From positions 124,001 through 188,000 of the forward strand of contig NZ_JACVHC010000007.1 of NCBI RefSeq assembly GCF_017976235.1: a DNA stretch of 64,000 nt, written 5' to 3'. Each line of letters starts with the position of its first letter. Position 1 is the first letter of the stretch. A program made the position numbers and the translations under genes. The notes beneath the pieces are model-generated. The model searched no databases, was not told the origin of the DNA, and saw nothing but the letters and a program-made list of their open reading frames with translations. Origin of the DNA: Pseudomonas anatoliensis. Its GTDB lineage: Bacteria > Pseudomonadota > Gammaproteobacteria > Pseudomonadales > Pseudomonadaceae. Positions 26,125 through 35,150 of this stretch are shown here, one piece after another.

Positions 26125-28098
26125 TCATTCACTGGTAAGGGCTGTGACCGGGTCGAGCCGGGCGGCCTTGCGGGCAGGCATGAAGCCGAAGATGACACCG
26201 GTGACCAGGGCGCAGGCGAAGGCGCCGATTACGGCCATCCATTGAAATGCGATTGCCACGCCGCTGAACGACAGAACGCCGCCGACCAGCATCGCCAGGC
26301 TGATGCCGGCAATGCCACCGACCACGGAGAGCATCACCGCTTCGGTCAGGAACTGGCGCAGGATGTCGCGCTGACGGGCGCCGGTGGCCATGCGAATGCC
26401 GATCTCGCGGGTGCGTTCACGCACGGTCATGAGCATGATGTTCATCACGCCGATGCCGCCGACCAGCAAGGAAATGGCAGCGATGGCGCCGAGCATCAGT
26501 GACAGCGTGCCCTGGGTGCGAGCCTCGGCCTGGATCATGGCGGCGTTGTTGGTCAGCTCGAAATCCTTTTTGCCGTTGTGCCGGCGCAGCATCGATTGCT
26601 CGATGGCCTGTTCGGCGTCTTTGACCTTGCGTGCGTCCCTGGCGGCGATCACGACATATTCCGGGTTGCGACTGCCGAACAGGCGCGTACTGGCCGCCGA
26701 GTACGGCACGGCAATCCGGTTGTCGCTGTCCGAGTCGCCGGAGCTTGAGCCTTTTTCCGCCAGCACGCCGAGCACCTGGAACGGAACGTTTTCAATCAGG
26801 ATGTATTGACCGATCGGGTCAGCCACGTCCTTGAGCAATTTGTCGCGAACCTTGGTGCCGATCACCGCGACTGCGGCGGCGCTGTCTTCATCGGCCTGAG
26901 TGAAGTAGCTGCCCTGTACCACCGGCCAATTGAAGATGATCGGGAAATTGGTGTCGTTGCCGCCGACGTAGCTGGAGTGGTCGGCGTTGCCGAAGCGCAC
27001 ACCGGCGGTCGAGCCATTGACCGGCATGATTCGTTCCACCTGGGGCAGCGTTGCAAGTTCGGCAACGTCATCGAGGGTGATGATGCCCGGTGGCGTGCGC
27101 GGGTTGGGTGCCGCGCCGCTGAGGTAAATGATGTTGGAGCCGAACGCCCCCATTTGCGCCATCACCTGGCGTTTACTGCCTTCGCCGACCGCCAGCATCA
27201 CCACCACTGACGCGACACCGATGACAATCCCCAGCAGCGTCAGCGCGGTGCGGAAACGGTTGATCCACATCACCCGCCAGGCCGCTTGCACGGCATCCAG
27301 CAGTTCGCCCCTCCAGGCGCCGGTCTCGGTGCTGCCGGCGCTCAGGCGCTGGCGCAGATCCACTGCCTGCAAGGCGCCGGAATTGGCGGTACGGGCAGGG
27401 GCACCTGGTTGCTCGGCGGTATCGCTGATGATCAGGCCGTCACGAATTTCGATAATGCGCTTGGCACGTTGCGCCACTTCGCGATCGTGAGTGATGAGAA
27501 TCACCACATGGCCCTGGCTGGCGAGCTCGTCAAGCAGGGCCATGACTTCTTTGCCGCTGTGGCTGTCGAGGGCGCCGGTAGGTTCGTCGGCGAGAATGAT
27601 GTGGCCGCCGTTCATCAGTGCTCGGGCAATTGATACGCGTTGTTGTTGACCGCCGGAGAGCTGGTGCGGGCGATTGCCGGTGCGGCTGCCCAGCCCCAGG
27701 CGTTCCAGCAATGCGCTGGCCCGGGCGTGTCGTTCGGCCGCAGGCGTGCCAGCGTAGATGGCCGGCATCTCGACGTTTTCCTGTGCGGAGCCGGACGGGA
27801 TCAGGTGATAACCCTGAAACACAAAGCCGAATGCCTCGCGACGCAGCCACGCCAGTTCGTCGGTGTCCAGTTGCGCAACGTCTTCACCGGCAAAGCGGTA
27901 TTCGCCGCTGGTCGGGCGATCGAGGCAACCGAGGATGTTCATCAACGTCGACTTGCCGGAGCCGGAGGCGCCGACGATGGCCACGAATTCGCCGGCGTGA
28001 ATCGACAGATCGATGCCGCGCAATACCTCCACCAGCGGGCTGTCGTTGCCGCCGTAGGCTTTGCGGATCTGGCGCAAGTCAATCAGGGGCGTTTGCAT
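26125..28098 (-). CDS. pvdT: MacB-type ABC transporter PvdT of the pyoverdine efflux pump
   Basis: A 657-residue inner-membrane ABC protein with the ATPase at the N-terminus (Walker A GASGSGKST, signature LSGGQQQRVSIARAL, Walker B IILADEPTGALDS, H-loop LITHDREVA), then a membrane segment near 290, a large periplasmic MacB domain and three C-terminal membrane segments. This is the MacB architecture. With PvdR and OpmQ it exports recycled and newly made pyoverdine. Its ATG directly follows the pvdR TGA, with GGAGG inside the pvdR end, so the two are translationally coupled. The pyoverdine context separates it from a general MacB. Confidence 0.95.
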   Translation of the reverse strand: MQTPLIDLRQIRKAYGGNDSPLVEVLRGIDLSIHAGEFVAIVGASGSGKSTLMNILGCLDRPTSGEYRFAGEDVAQLDTDELAWLRREAFGFVFQGYHLIPSGSAQENVEMPAIYAGTPAAERHARASALLERLGLGSRTGNRPHQLSGGQQQRVSIARALMNGGHIILADEPTGALDSHSGKEVMALLDELASQGHVVILITHDREVAQRAKRIIEIRDGLIISDTAEQPGAPARTANSGALQAVDLRQRLSAGSTETGAWRGELLDAVQAAWRVMWINRFRTALTLLGIVIGVASVVVMLAVGEGSKRQVMAQMGAFGSNIIYLSGAAPNPRTPPGIITLDDVAELATLPQVERIMPVNGSTAGVRFGNADHSSYVGGNDTNFPIIFNWPVVQGSYFTQADEDSAAAVAVIGTKVRDKLLKDVADPIGQYILIENVPFQVLGVLAEKGSSSGDSDSDNRIAVPYSAASTRLFGSRNPEYVVIAARDARKVKDAEQAIEQSMLRRHNGKKDFELTNNAAMIQAEARTQGTLSLMLGAIAAISLLVGGIGVMNIMLMTVRERTREIGIRMATGARQRDILRQFLTEAVMLSVVGGIAGISLAMLVGGVLSFSGVAIAFQWMAVIGAFACALVTGVIFGFMPARKAARLDPVTALTSE

Positions 28099-29262
28099 TC
28101 AGCCTCCGTTGCCGACAGCGGGAGCGCTGAGAATGTGATCGCCTTCGGCCAGGCCCTCGAGGACTTGTGTACGTAACCGGTCGCTGATGCCGGTGCGGAC
28201 TTCGCGCGACTGGATTTCCCCGTTGGCAGCGACGATCTGCGCCAGTTGCCATTGCGGGCGCGAGCCCGGTTGCAAGGCAGTGCTCGGCACTGTCAGGGTG
28301 TCCTGCGCGTGTTGTGCGACGAAGAACACCTGAGCGGTCATGTCGGTCATGAGGGCGTTGTCTGTGTTGTCGACGTCGAGCAGTACGGTGTAGAGCACCA
28401 CTCGCTCACTGCCACTGCGACCGCCGGTGGGGCTGCCGCCCTGATTTTGCTCAAGGGGGCGCGGGGGCACCGGCAGAATCTGCCGCACCGTGCTGCTCCA
28501 GCGCCGGCTGCCACCGCTGAGGGTGGTGAAGTAGGCGGTCATACCGGGTTTGACGTGGCCGATGTCCGCTTCGGAAACTTCGGCCCACACCGTCATTGGC
28601 GACAACCGCGCGATGCGCAGGATCAGTGGCGTCTGTTGTTGCGCGTTGAGTGTCTGGCCTTCGCGCGCGCCCACAGCGACGACGGTGCCGCTCATTGGTG
28701 CAAAGATGCGCGTGTAGCCGAGCTCCGCTTCGTCGCTGCGCAGGCTTGCCTGGGCCTGACGAATCTGTGCCTGAAACATGTCAATGCGTGCCTGGGTGGC
28801 GCGGACTTCGGCACGGGCGGTCTGCACGTCCTCCTCGCGGGTGGCGCCGCCGGCGGCGAGTTTCTGTTGGCGCTGGTATTTCTGCTGCGCCAGGTCGTGC
28901 TGAGCGCGCTGTTCCTGTAATTGGGCCTTGAGGTTTTCGATGGAGAAACGACCTGCGTCGAGTTTGGCTTTTTGCGTCGACGGATCGATTTCCACCAGCA
29001 GTTGGCCTTCCTTGACCGCATCACCTGCCTCGACGTGGATCTTCTGGATTTGCCCCGAGGCCTGCGCGCCGACGTCTACATAGCGTCGCGGCTGCAAAGT
29101 GCCCAGTGCTGTCACGCTGTTTTCGATATTGCTGCGGGTCACTTGTACGGTCGCCAGGGTGTCGCGTCCCGGCGGCAGGACTTGCCATGCGGCGACGGCG
29201 ATCACGGGAATCAGACAGAGGGCGGCGAACAAGGCGCGTCGGGCGGGGCGGGGACGTTTCAT
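28099..29262 (-). CDS. pvdR: Periplasmic adaptor PvdR of the pyoverdine efflux pump
   Basis: A 387-residue membrane-fusion protein of the MacA type that joins PvdT to OpmQ. It has an N-terminal membrane anchor (about 10-27), a lipoyl-like half (RRYVDVGAQASGQIQKIHVEAGDAVKEGQLLVEID), a long alpha-helical hairpin (about 100-185), the second lipoyl half (YTRIFAPMSGTVVAVGAREGQTL) and beta-barrel regions. It is first in the operon; an iron-starvation box lies at 29371-29394 upstream. In PAO1 fpvR sits between this gene and fpvI; here there is no room for it. Confidence 0.95.
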   Translation of the reverse strand: MKRPRPARRALFAALCLIPVIAVAAWQVLPPGRDTLATVQVTRSNIENSVTALGTLQPRRYVDVGAQASGQIQKIHVEAGDAVKEGQLLVEIDPSTQKAKLDAGRFSIENLKAQLQEQRAQHDLAQQKYQRQQKLAAGGATREEDVQTARAEVRATQARIDMFQAQIRQAQASLRSDEAELGYTRIFAPMSGTVVAVGAREGQTLNAQQQTPLILRIARLSPMTVWAEVSEADIGHVKPGMTAYFTTLSGGSRRWSSTVRQILPVPPRPLEQNQGGSPTGGRSGSERVVLYTVLLDVDNTDNALMTDMTAQVFFVAQHAQDTLTVPSTALQPGSRPQWQLAQIVAANGEIQSREVRTGISDRLRTQVLEGLAEGDHILSAPAVGNGG

Positions 29263-29370
29263 GCAGGGTTCCGGCCAGTGGGTTCGGCCCGACGTTCAGC
29301 AGGTGCACGGAATGTTCGGGCACTTGAACGCTGTCGCAAGGCACGACAGAAACGGGGAGCTGTCATGTAA

Positions 29371-29394
29371 ACGATGAATGTACGAGGGAATTTA
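29371..29394 (-). promoter_or_regulatory. Iron-starvation (PvdS) box for pvdR-pvdT-opmQ
   Basis: On the minus strand a full TAAAT-N16-CGT match points at pvdR, about 109 bases before its start. It ties the pump to the same sigma factor as the biosynthesis genes. Confidence 0.85.
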
Positions 29395-29468
29395 AGCGCT
29401 AACACATCAGGTTACAGGTGCCCGTCCGACACTATTCGGCTGGTATGTGGAAACAAGACTTTAAATCT

Positions 29469-29489
29469 ATATGAGAATTACTATAAATT
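29469..29489 (+). promoter_or_regulatory. Probable Fur box upstream of fpvI
   Basis: ATATGAGAATTACTATAAAT has a perfect left half (ATGAGAAT) and a weaker right half of the AATGAGAAT-N-ATTCTCATT Fur operator. It lies about 100 bases before the chosen fpvI start, as expected for an iron-repressed sigma factor gene. Confidence 0.55.
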
Positions 29490-29584
29490 ACGCACTTAAG
29501 TTGCCACTATCTTGCTACTGCCTGTTAGTGCAGGGCGGATGGGTGAGCCCAAGGACAAAAACCGCGTCGTTGCGGCCAGGAGTC

Positions 29585-30067
29585 ATGTTGGAAAACTACT
29601 ATCGCGAGCTGGTGTGTTTCCTGAACGCCAAGCTGGGCAACCGTCAGGTTGCCGAAGATGTGGTGCATGACGCCTATCTGCGGGTGCTGGAACGCTCCAG
29701 CGACACGCCGATCGAACAACCCCGGGCGTTTCTTTATCGCACCGCGCTGAATCTGGTCATCGACGATCATCGACGCAATGCCTTGCGGCAGGTCGAATCC
29801 CTTGAAGTGCTCGACAATGAAGAGCGTTATTTCACCCCGTCTCCCCACGGCACCCTCGATCACGGTCAACGCCTGGAGATGCTCCAGCGAGCGCTGGCAG
29901 AATTGTCACCGCTGTGTCGTGACAGTTTTCTGCTGCGCAAGATCGAAGGTCTGTCCCACAACGAAATTGCCGAGAGTCTCGGTATTTCCAAAGCGCTGGT
30001 GGAAAAACACATCGTCAACGCCATGAAACATTGCCGGGTGCGGATCCAACAATGGGACGCCCATTGA
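29585..30067 (+). CDS. fpvI: ECF sigma factor FpvI
   Basis: A 160-residue extracytoplasmic-function sigma factor that in PAO1 drives fpvA once FpvA and the anti-sigma FpvR sense ferripyoverdine. Region 2 covers about 1-70 (AEDVVHDAYLRVLER, AFLYRTALNLVIDDHRR) and region 4 about 98-155 (LAELSPLCRDSFLLRKIEGLSHNEIAESLGISKALVEKHI). I chose the ATG at 29585 (MLENYYRELV), which matches the PAO1 FpvI length; an earlier in-frame ATG at 29471 lies inside the Fur-like box and would add an unrelated 38-residue tail. It is placed between pvdR and pvdA as in PAO1, but the usual neighbour fpvR is absent. PvdS is the close alternative; position and size favour FpvI. Confidence 0.85.
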   Translation: MLENYYRELVCFLNAKLGNRQVAEDVVHDAYLRVLERSSDTPIEQPRAFLYRTALNLVIDDHRRNALRQVESLEVLDNEERYFTPSPHGTLDHGQRLEMLQRALAELSPLCRDSFLLRKIEGLSHNEIAESLGISKALVEKHIVNAMKHCRVRIQQWDAH

Positions 30068-30078
30068 TCCTTCCCCGT

Positions 30079-30102
30079 TAAATTTTTTTTCACCGTCCTC
30101 GT
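30079..30102 (+). promoter_or_regulatory. Iron-starvation (PvdS) box for pvdA
   Basis: TAAAT-N16-CGT, full consensus with a T-rich spacer, 97 bases before pvdA and just after the fpvI stop. Confidence 0.9.
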
Positions 30103-30199
30103 TCCTACTCAACAGACGACCTGCTGTCCTGCTTCGGGCCGGTCAGGTCATTCAGGCTTTATCCCCGAGGTTGAGGGGTTCATCCAGAGGACACTGGAA

Positions 30200-31534
30200 A
30201 TGACACAGGCAATTGCATCGCCCATCGTTCACGACCTGATCGGCGTCGGTTTCGGCCCTTCGAACCTGGCGCTGGCCATCGCGCTGCAAGAGCGCGGGCC
30301 GACCCAGGGCGAACTGGATGTGCTGTTCCTCGACAAGCAGGCCAACTACAGCTGGCACGGCAATACGCTGTCGACCCAGAGCGAGTTGCAGATTTCCTTC
30401 CTCAAGGATCTGGTGACCTTGCGCAATCCGACCAGCCCGTACTCGTTCGTCAATTACCTCAAGTACCACGGTCGTCTGGTTGACTTCATCAACCTCGGCA
30501 CCTTTTATCCGTGCCGCATGGAATACAACGATTACTTGCGTTGGGTTGCCGGACAGTTCTCCGGGCAGAGCCGGTATGGCGAAGAAGTGCTGACCATCGA
30601 GCCGGTGCTGCACAACCATCAGGTTGAAGCACTGCGCGTTATTTCTCGTGGCAGCGATGGCCAGCAACATGTACGCACCACCCGTTCGGTGGTGGTCAGT
30701 GCCGGTGGCACACCGCGTATTCCGGAGGCGTTCAAGGCGCTGAAGGGCGACAGCCGTGTGTTCCATCACTCGCAGTACCTGTCGCAGATGGCCAAGCAGC
30801 CGTGCGTGAACAATCAGCCGATGAGCATCGCGATCATCGGGGGCGGGCAGAGCGCCGCGGAAGCGTTCATCGACCTGAACGATTCGTTCCCGTCGGTGCA
30901 GGTCGACATGATCTTGCGCGGCTCGGCCCTCAAGCCTGCGGACGACAGCCCGTTCGTCAACGAAGTGTTTTCGCCGGAGTTCACCGATCTGGTGTTCCAG
31001 CAGAACAGCGCCGAGCGTGAGCGTCTGGTCAACGAGTACCACAACACTAACTATTCGGTGGTCGACATCGACCTGATCGAACGCATCTACGGCATCTTCT
31101 ATCGCCAGAAGGTTTCCGGAATTGCCCGTCATGCGTTCCGCACCCTGACCACCGTCGAGAGTGCTACCGCCACCGAACACGGAATCGAGTTGGCGGTACG
31201 CCACAACGCCACTGGCGAAGTGACTGTGCGCAACTACGACGCCGTGGTACTGGCCACCGGTTACGAGCGGCAGATGCACCGCAAATTGCTGGCGCCGCTG
31301 GAAGAATATTTGGGCGAGTTCGAGGTTGATCGCAACTACAAACTGATCACCGACGAGCGCTGCAAGGCTGGCATTTACATGCAGGGCTTCTGCCAGGCCA
31401 GCCATGGTTTGAGCGACACGTTGCTGTCGGTGCTGCCGATTCGTGCCGATGAGATTGCTGGTTCTTTGTATGAGCATGGCAAGCATCGTGGGCATCGTTC
31501 GATGGCGGATTTGCTATTGGCGACTGCCAGCTAA
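30200..31534 (+). CDS. pvdA: L-ornithine N5-monooxygenase
   Basis: A 444-residue FAD- and NADPH-dependent enzyme that hydroxylates the side-chain nitrogen of ornithine to make the hydroxamate precursor for pyoverdine. The FAD site GVGFGPSNLALA is at about 14-25, the NADPH site AIIGGGQSAAEAF at about 210-222 and the ATGYE motif near residue 353. Length matches PAO1 PvdA (443). It is transcribed from its own PvdS box. With pvdF not found in its usual place, its product may be acetylated or cyclised rather than formylated. Confidence 0.97.
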   Translation: MTQAIASPIVHDLIGVGFGPSNLALAIALQERGPTQGELDVLFLDKQANYSWHGNTLSTQSELQISFLKDLVTLRNPTSPYSFVNYLKYHGRLVDFINLGTFYPCRMEYNDYLRWVAGQFSGQSRYGEEVLTIEPVLHNHQVEALRVISRGSDGQQHVRTTRSVVVSAGGTPRIPEAFKALKGDSRVFHHSQYLSQMAKQPCVNNQPMSIAIIGGGQSAAEAFIDLNDSFPSVQVDMILRGSALKPADDSPFVNEVFSPEFTDLVFQQNSAERERLVNEYHNTNYSVVDIDLIERIYGIFYRQKVSGIARHAFRTLTTVESATATEHGIELAVRHNATGEVTVRNYDAVVLATGYERQMHRKLLAPLEEYLGEFEVDRNYKLITDERCKAGIYMQGFCQASHGLSDTLLSVLPIRADEIAGSLYEHGKHRGHRSMADLLLATAS

Positions 31535-31542
31535 AATCTGCG

Positions 31543-31795
31543 CCGCCTGCTACACCGCCATCGCTGGCAAGCCAGCTCCCACAGTATTTTGTGCGATGTC
31601 AGCTATCGCTTACTCAACACTGATCCCTGTGGGAGCTGGCTTGCCAGCGAAGGCGGCAGATCAGGCAACATCACCTTTGATGAGCCACCGCCTTCGCGAG
31701 CAGGCTCGCTCCCACATTTGGATCTTTGATGAATACAAAAACTGTGTTCGCAGGAGATTCCCTGTGGGAGTGAGCCTGCTCGCGATGGGGTCTTT
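31543..31795. repeat. Two inverted REP pairs
   Basis: The first pair has GCTGGCAAGCCAGCTCCCAC on the left and GTGGGAGCTGGCTTGCCAGC on the right. The second pair is a sibling type with TTCGCGAGCAGGCTCGCTCC on the left and GTGGGAGTGAGCCTGCTCGC on the right. These are REPIN-like doublets of the P. fluorescens group. Confidence 0.85.
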
Positions 31796-32173
31796 GAAAA
31801 CACCAGAATTTCACAATCCTGAACCCTTCCTGAAGAACCCCGACATTCCCCGCCACACTGCCTTTCACGGGTTTACTCTCCAGACATCGAGGCGTAAGCT
31901 TCGCGCGTTTTCATCAATAGCGGAGACCCACAGTGGGTACTTGTTCGAGTGACAGTTGTCGGCCGGTCTCGGTAACCGGCAGATTCTCGGCAAGATAACG
32001 CGCATTTTTTTGCCGTTGTCTCGCCGTAAAAGCGAGCAGCGGCATCCCGTGCATGGCCAGTCCTTGGTCATGTCTAGACGTCCTTCTCATCGACGCTGAA
32101 CAGAGCGTGATGTCGACTTTAGAGTCGCCATCGCAGCCCTATCGACACGCCTGTCTTTTCTGACCGGCGCGCC

Positions 32174-32227
32174 ATGCCTTGCCGTGCCGGTTTTCCCGGC
32201 GGACGAGGCGCGGTTGTACCTGCTTGA
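32174..32227 (+). CDS. Possible mgtA leader peptide, 17 codons
   Basis: ATG at 32174 opens a short frame reading MPCRAGFPGGRGAVVPA with a stop 32 bases before the mgtA ATG. In Salmonella a proline-rich leader (mgtL) upstream of mgtA tunes transcription by translation speed; this frame has three Pro codons in a similar place, but no good ribosome site. It is a weak candidate only. Confidence 0.25.
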   Translation: MPCRAGFPGGRGAVVPA

Positions 32228-32259
32228 CGGTTTCCCGGCTGACCATAGGGGCAACAGCC

Positions 32260-34959
32260 ATGAAACTTACGCTCAAGGAATTTTTCGCAGGTTTTCTGCG
32301 TACCCGCCACATCGCCCGGCACTTCCGCCGCCTGGCGTTGCTGGAAACCATCAACGACACCACGGTCAGCCGTGAAGTCCCGCCAACCCTGGCCAATACG
32401 CTGGTCGATGCGGCGCACAGCGACAGCTCGGCATTGTTGTCTTCACTGGGTACGCACTCCGATGGCCTTACCGATTTCGAAGTCGATGCACTGCGTGCGC
32501 AATACGGTCTCAATGAAGTCGAACACGAGCAGCCGCTGCCGTGGTGGACCCACCTGTGGCACTGCTATAAAAACCCGTTCAACCTGCTGCTGACGCTGCT
32601 TGCAGTGATCTCGTGGCTGACCGAAGACATGAAAGCCGCCGTGGTGATTTTCTCCATGGTGGTGCTGTCGACGCTGCTGCGCTTCTGGCAGGAAAGCAAA
32701 TCCAACCAGGCTGCCGACGCGCTTAAAGCGATGGTCAGCAACACCGCCACAGTGATGCGACGTGATGCGCCGCGCAGCGAGTTGCCGATCAAGCAATTGG
32801 TGCCGGGCGATCTGATCGTGTTGTCGGCCGGCGACATGATTCCCGCCGATTGCCGGGTGCTCAGCGCCAAAGACCTGTTCGTCAGTCAGGCCGCGATGAC
32901 CGGTGAATCGATGCCGGTGGAGAAATTCCCGCGTCAGGCGGATCGCGATACGCGCAATCCGCTGGAGCTGGACAACATCCTGTTCATGGGCACCAACGTC
33001 GTGTCTGGCACGGCGGTGGCGGTGATTCTCACCACCGGCAACAGCACCTATTTCGGTGCGCTGGCGCAGCGGGTTGGTGCGACTGATCGGGCGCCGACTT
33101 CGTTTCAGCAAGGGGTCAACAAAGTCAGCTGGCTGTTGATCCGGTTCATGTTCGTGATGGCGCCGCTGGTGCTGTTCATCAATGGTTTCACCAAGGGCGA
33201 CTGGTCCGAAGCACTGCTGTTTGCGCTGTCGGTTGCGGTCGGGCTGACCCCGGAAATGCTGCCGATGATCGTCACCTCAACGCTGGCCAAAGGCGCGGTG
33301 TTTCTGTCGCGCAAAAAAGTCATCGTCAAACGCCTCGACGCGATCCAGAACTTCGGCGCCATGGATGTGCTGTGCACTGACAAGACCGGCACGCTGACCC
33401 AAGACAAAATCTTCCTCGCGCGTAACGTTGATGTCTGGGGCGAAGATTCTGACGACGTATTGGAAATGGCTTACCTCAACAGCTACTACCAGACCGGCCT
33501 GAAGAACCTGCTGGACGTGGCCGTACTGGAACATGTGGAAGTCCACCGTGAGCTAAAGGTCGGCACAGCGTTTCGCAAGGTCGATGAGATCCCGTTCGAC
33601 TTCAATCGTCGGCGCATGTCGGTGGTGGTGGAAGGGCGCGGCCAAGTGCATCAGCTGATCTGCAAAGGCGCGGTGGAAGAAGTGCTGGCGGTGTGCAGCC
33701 AGGTGCGTCACGGCGACGTCGATGAAGCCTTGAGCGATGAATTGCTGACCCGGATTCGTCAGGTCACTGCAGCATTCAACGCTGAAGGCTTACGCGTGGT
33801 GGCAGTAGCGGCACGCTCGATGCCTGAAGGGCGCGACACCTACAGCCTGGCCGATGAACAGGAGCTGACGTTGATCGGTTACGTGGCGTTTCTTGATCCA
33901 CCGAAGGAAAGCACCGCACCGGCGCTCAAGGCTTTGGCCGAACATGGCGTGGCGGTGAAAGTGCTGACCGGTGACAACGAGCTGGTCACGGCGAAAATCT
34001 GCCGCGAAGTCGGCCTCGCTCAGCAAGGCCTGCTGATGGGCAACGACATCGAACACATGAGCGATGCCGAACTGGCTGTGGCAGTGGAAACCACCAACGT
34101 TTTTGCCAGGCTGACGCCGTCGCACAAGGAGCGCATCGTGCGCATCCTCAAGGGCAATGGCCATGTGGTTGGTTTCATGGGTGATGGCATCAACGACGCG
34201 CCGGCGTTGCGCACCGCCGACATCGGTATTTCCGTGGACAGCGCGGTCGATATCGCCAAGGAAGCGGCCGACATCATCCTCCTGGAAAAGAGCCTGATGG
34301 TGCTGGAGGAGGGCGTGCTCGAAGGGCGCCGCACCTTCGCCAACATGCTCAAGTACATCAAGATGACCGCCAGCTCCAACTTCGGCAACGTGTTTTCGGT
34401 GCTGGTTGCCAGTGCGTTTATTCCGTTTCTGCCGATGCTGCCGATGCATCTGCTGGTGCAAAACCTGCTCTACGATATTTCGCAGATCGCCATTCCGTTC
34501 GACAACGTCGATGAGGAGATGCTGAAGAAACCGCAGCGCTGGCAGCCGGGCGATGTCGGGCGCTTCATGCTGTTTTTCGGGCCGATCAGTTCGATCTTCG
34601 ACATCACAACGTTCGCCTTGATGTGGTACGTGTTTGATGCCAACACCCCGGATCACCAGACGCTGTTCCAGTCCGGCTGGTTCGTGGTGGGCCTGCTGAC
34701 CCAGACGCTGATCGTGCACATGATCCGCACGCCGAAGATTCCGTTCGTGCAAAGCCGTGCAGCGCTGCCGCTGCTGGTGATGACCGGGATCATCATGGCG
34801 GTCGGCATCTTCCTGCCGATGGGGCCGCTGGCGCACTACTTCAAATTGCAGGCGTTGCCGTCGATTTACTTCGTGTTCCTGCCAATGATTCTGCTGGCGT
34901 ACATGGCGCTGACTCAGGCGGTGAAAGGTTTCTACATCCGCCGGTTCGGCTGGCAATAA
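32260..34959 (+). CDS. mgtA: Magnesium-transporting P-type ATPase
   Basis: An 899-residue P3-type ATPase that imports Mg2+ across the inner membrane. It shows the actuator motif TGES (214-217), the phosphorylated Asp374 in CTDKTGTLTQDK, nucleotide-domain KGAVEEVL, LTGDNE and the hinge MGDGINDAPAL, with ten predicted membrane segments, four of them after residue 700. The start at 32260 has AGGGG before it and the MgtA-like N-terminus MKLTLKEFFAGFLRTRHIARH. mgtC follows 191 bases later across a REP hairpin, the common MgtA/MgtC pairing. Regulation by low magnesium (PhoPQ) is expected from the family; I could not identify a PhoP box. Confidence 0.95.
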   Translation: MKLTLKEFFAGFLRTRHIARHFRRLALLETINDTTVSREVPPTLANTLVDAAHSDSSALLSSLGTHSDGLTDFEVDALRAQYGLNEVEHEQPLPWWTHLWHCYKNPFNLLLTLLAVISWLTEDMKAAVVIFSMVVLSTLLRFWQESKSNQAADALKAMVSNTATVMRRDAPRSELPIKQLVPGDLIVLSAGDMIPADCRVLSAKDLFVSQAAMTGESMPVEKFPRQADRDTRNPLELDNILFMGTNVVSGTAVAVILTTGNSTYFGALAQRVGATDRAPTSFQQGVNKVSWLLIRFMFVMAPLVLFINGFTKGDWSEALLFALSVAVGLTPEMLPMIVTSTLAKGAVFLSRKKVIVKRLDAIQNFGAMDVLCTDKTGTLTQDKIFLARNVDVWGEDSDDVLEMAYLNSYYQTGLKNLLDVAVLEHVEVHRELKVGTAFRKVDEIPFDFNRRRMSVVVEGRGQVHQLICKGAVEEVLAVCSQVRHGDVDEALSDELLTRIRQVTAAFNAEGLRVVAVAARSMPEGRDTYSLADEQELTLIGYVAFLDPPKESTAPALKALAEHGVAVKVLTGDNELVTAKICREVGLAQQGLLMGNDIEHMSDAELAVAVETTNVFARLTPSHKERIVRILKGNGHVVGFMGDGINDAPALRTADIGISVDSAVDIAKEAADIILLEKSLMVLEEGVLEGRRTFANMLKYIKMTASSNFGNVFSVLVASAFIPFLPMLPMHLLVQNLLYDISQIAIPFDNVDEEMLKKPQRWQPGDVGRFMLFFGPISSIFDITTFALMWYVFDANTPDHQTLFQSGWFVVGLLTQTLIVHMIRTPKIPFVQSRAALPLLVMTGIIMAVGIFLPMGPLAHYFKLQALPSIYFVFLPMILLAYMALTQAVKGFYIRRFGWQ

Positions 34960-34968
34960 CACCCAGGC

Positions 34969-35098
34969 TGCGATCCTTTGATTTTTTCAAGATCAGAAGA
35001 TCGCTCCCCCTGTAGGAGCTGCCGAAGGCTGCGATCTTTTGATCTTGGTTTTTAGAAGCCAGATCAAAAGATCGCAGCCTTCGGCAGCTCCTACAGGG
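34969..35098. repeat. REP hairpin plus a decayed half, between mgtA and mgtC
   Basis: A full inverted pair (35009-35097: CCTGTAGGAGCTGCCGAAGG ... GATCTTTTGATC mirrored on the right) is preceded by a decayed copy of the inner part (34969-35003). Confidence 0.85.
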
Positions 35099-35150
35099 TA
35101 TGTGTTTTCAGCCCCCAATAAGGGGCTGTGGTTTATTCAAGGATTTCATC

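Larger units (their letters stand above)
31535..32259. other. Gap between pvdA and mgtA: REP cluster and mgtA leader
   Basis: These 725 bases hold two REP hairpins (31543-31795), then about 450 bases with no convincing gene. The last part has possible leader hairpins (GCCGGTCTCGGTAACCGGC near 31959) and a 17-codon frame at 32174-32227 just ahead of the magnesium transporter. Confidence 0.7.

Noticed and set aside
26125..28098. General macrolide exporter MacB instead of PvdT
   Set aside because: The domain plan is the same, but the position between PvdR and OpmQ inside the pyoverdine locus, with a PvdS box, decides for PvdT.
29471..29584. Longer fpvI from an ATG at 29471
   Set aside because: This ATG sits inside the Fur-like box, and the added 38 residues do not look like a sigma factor.
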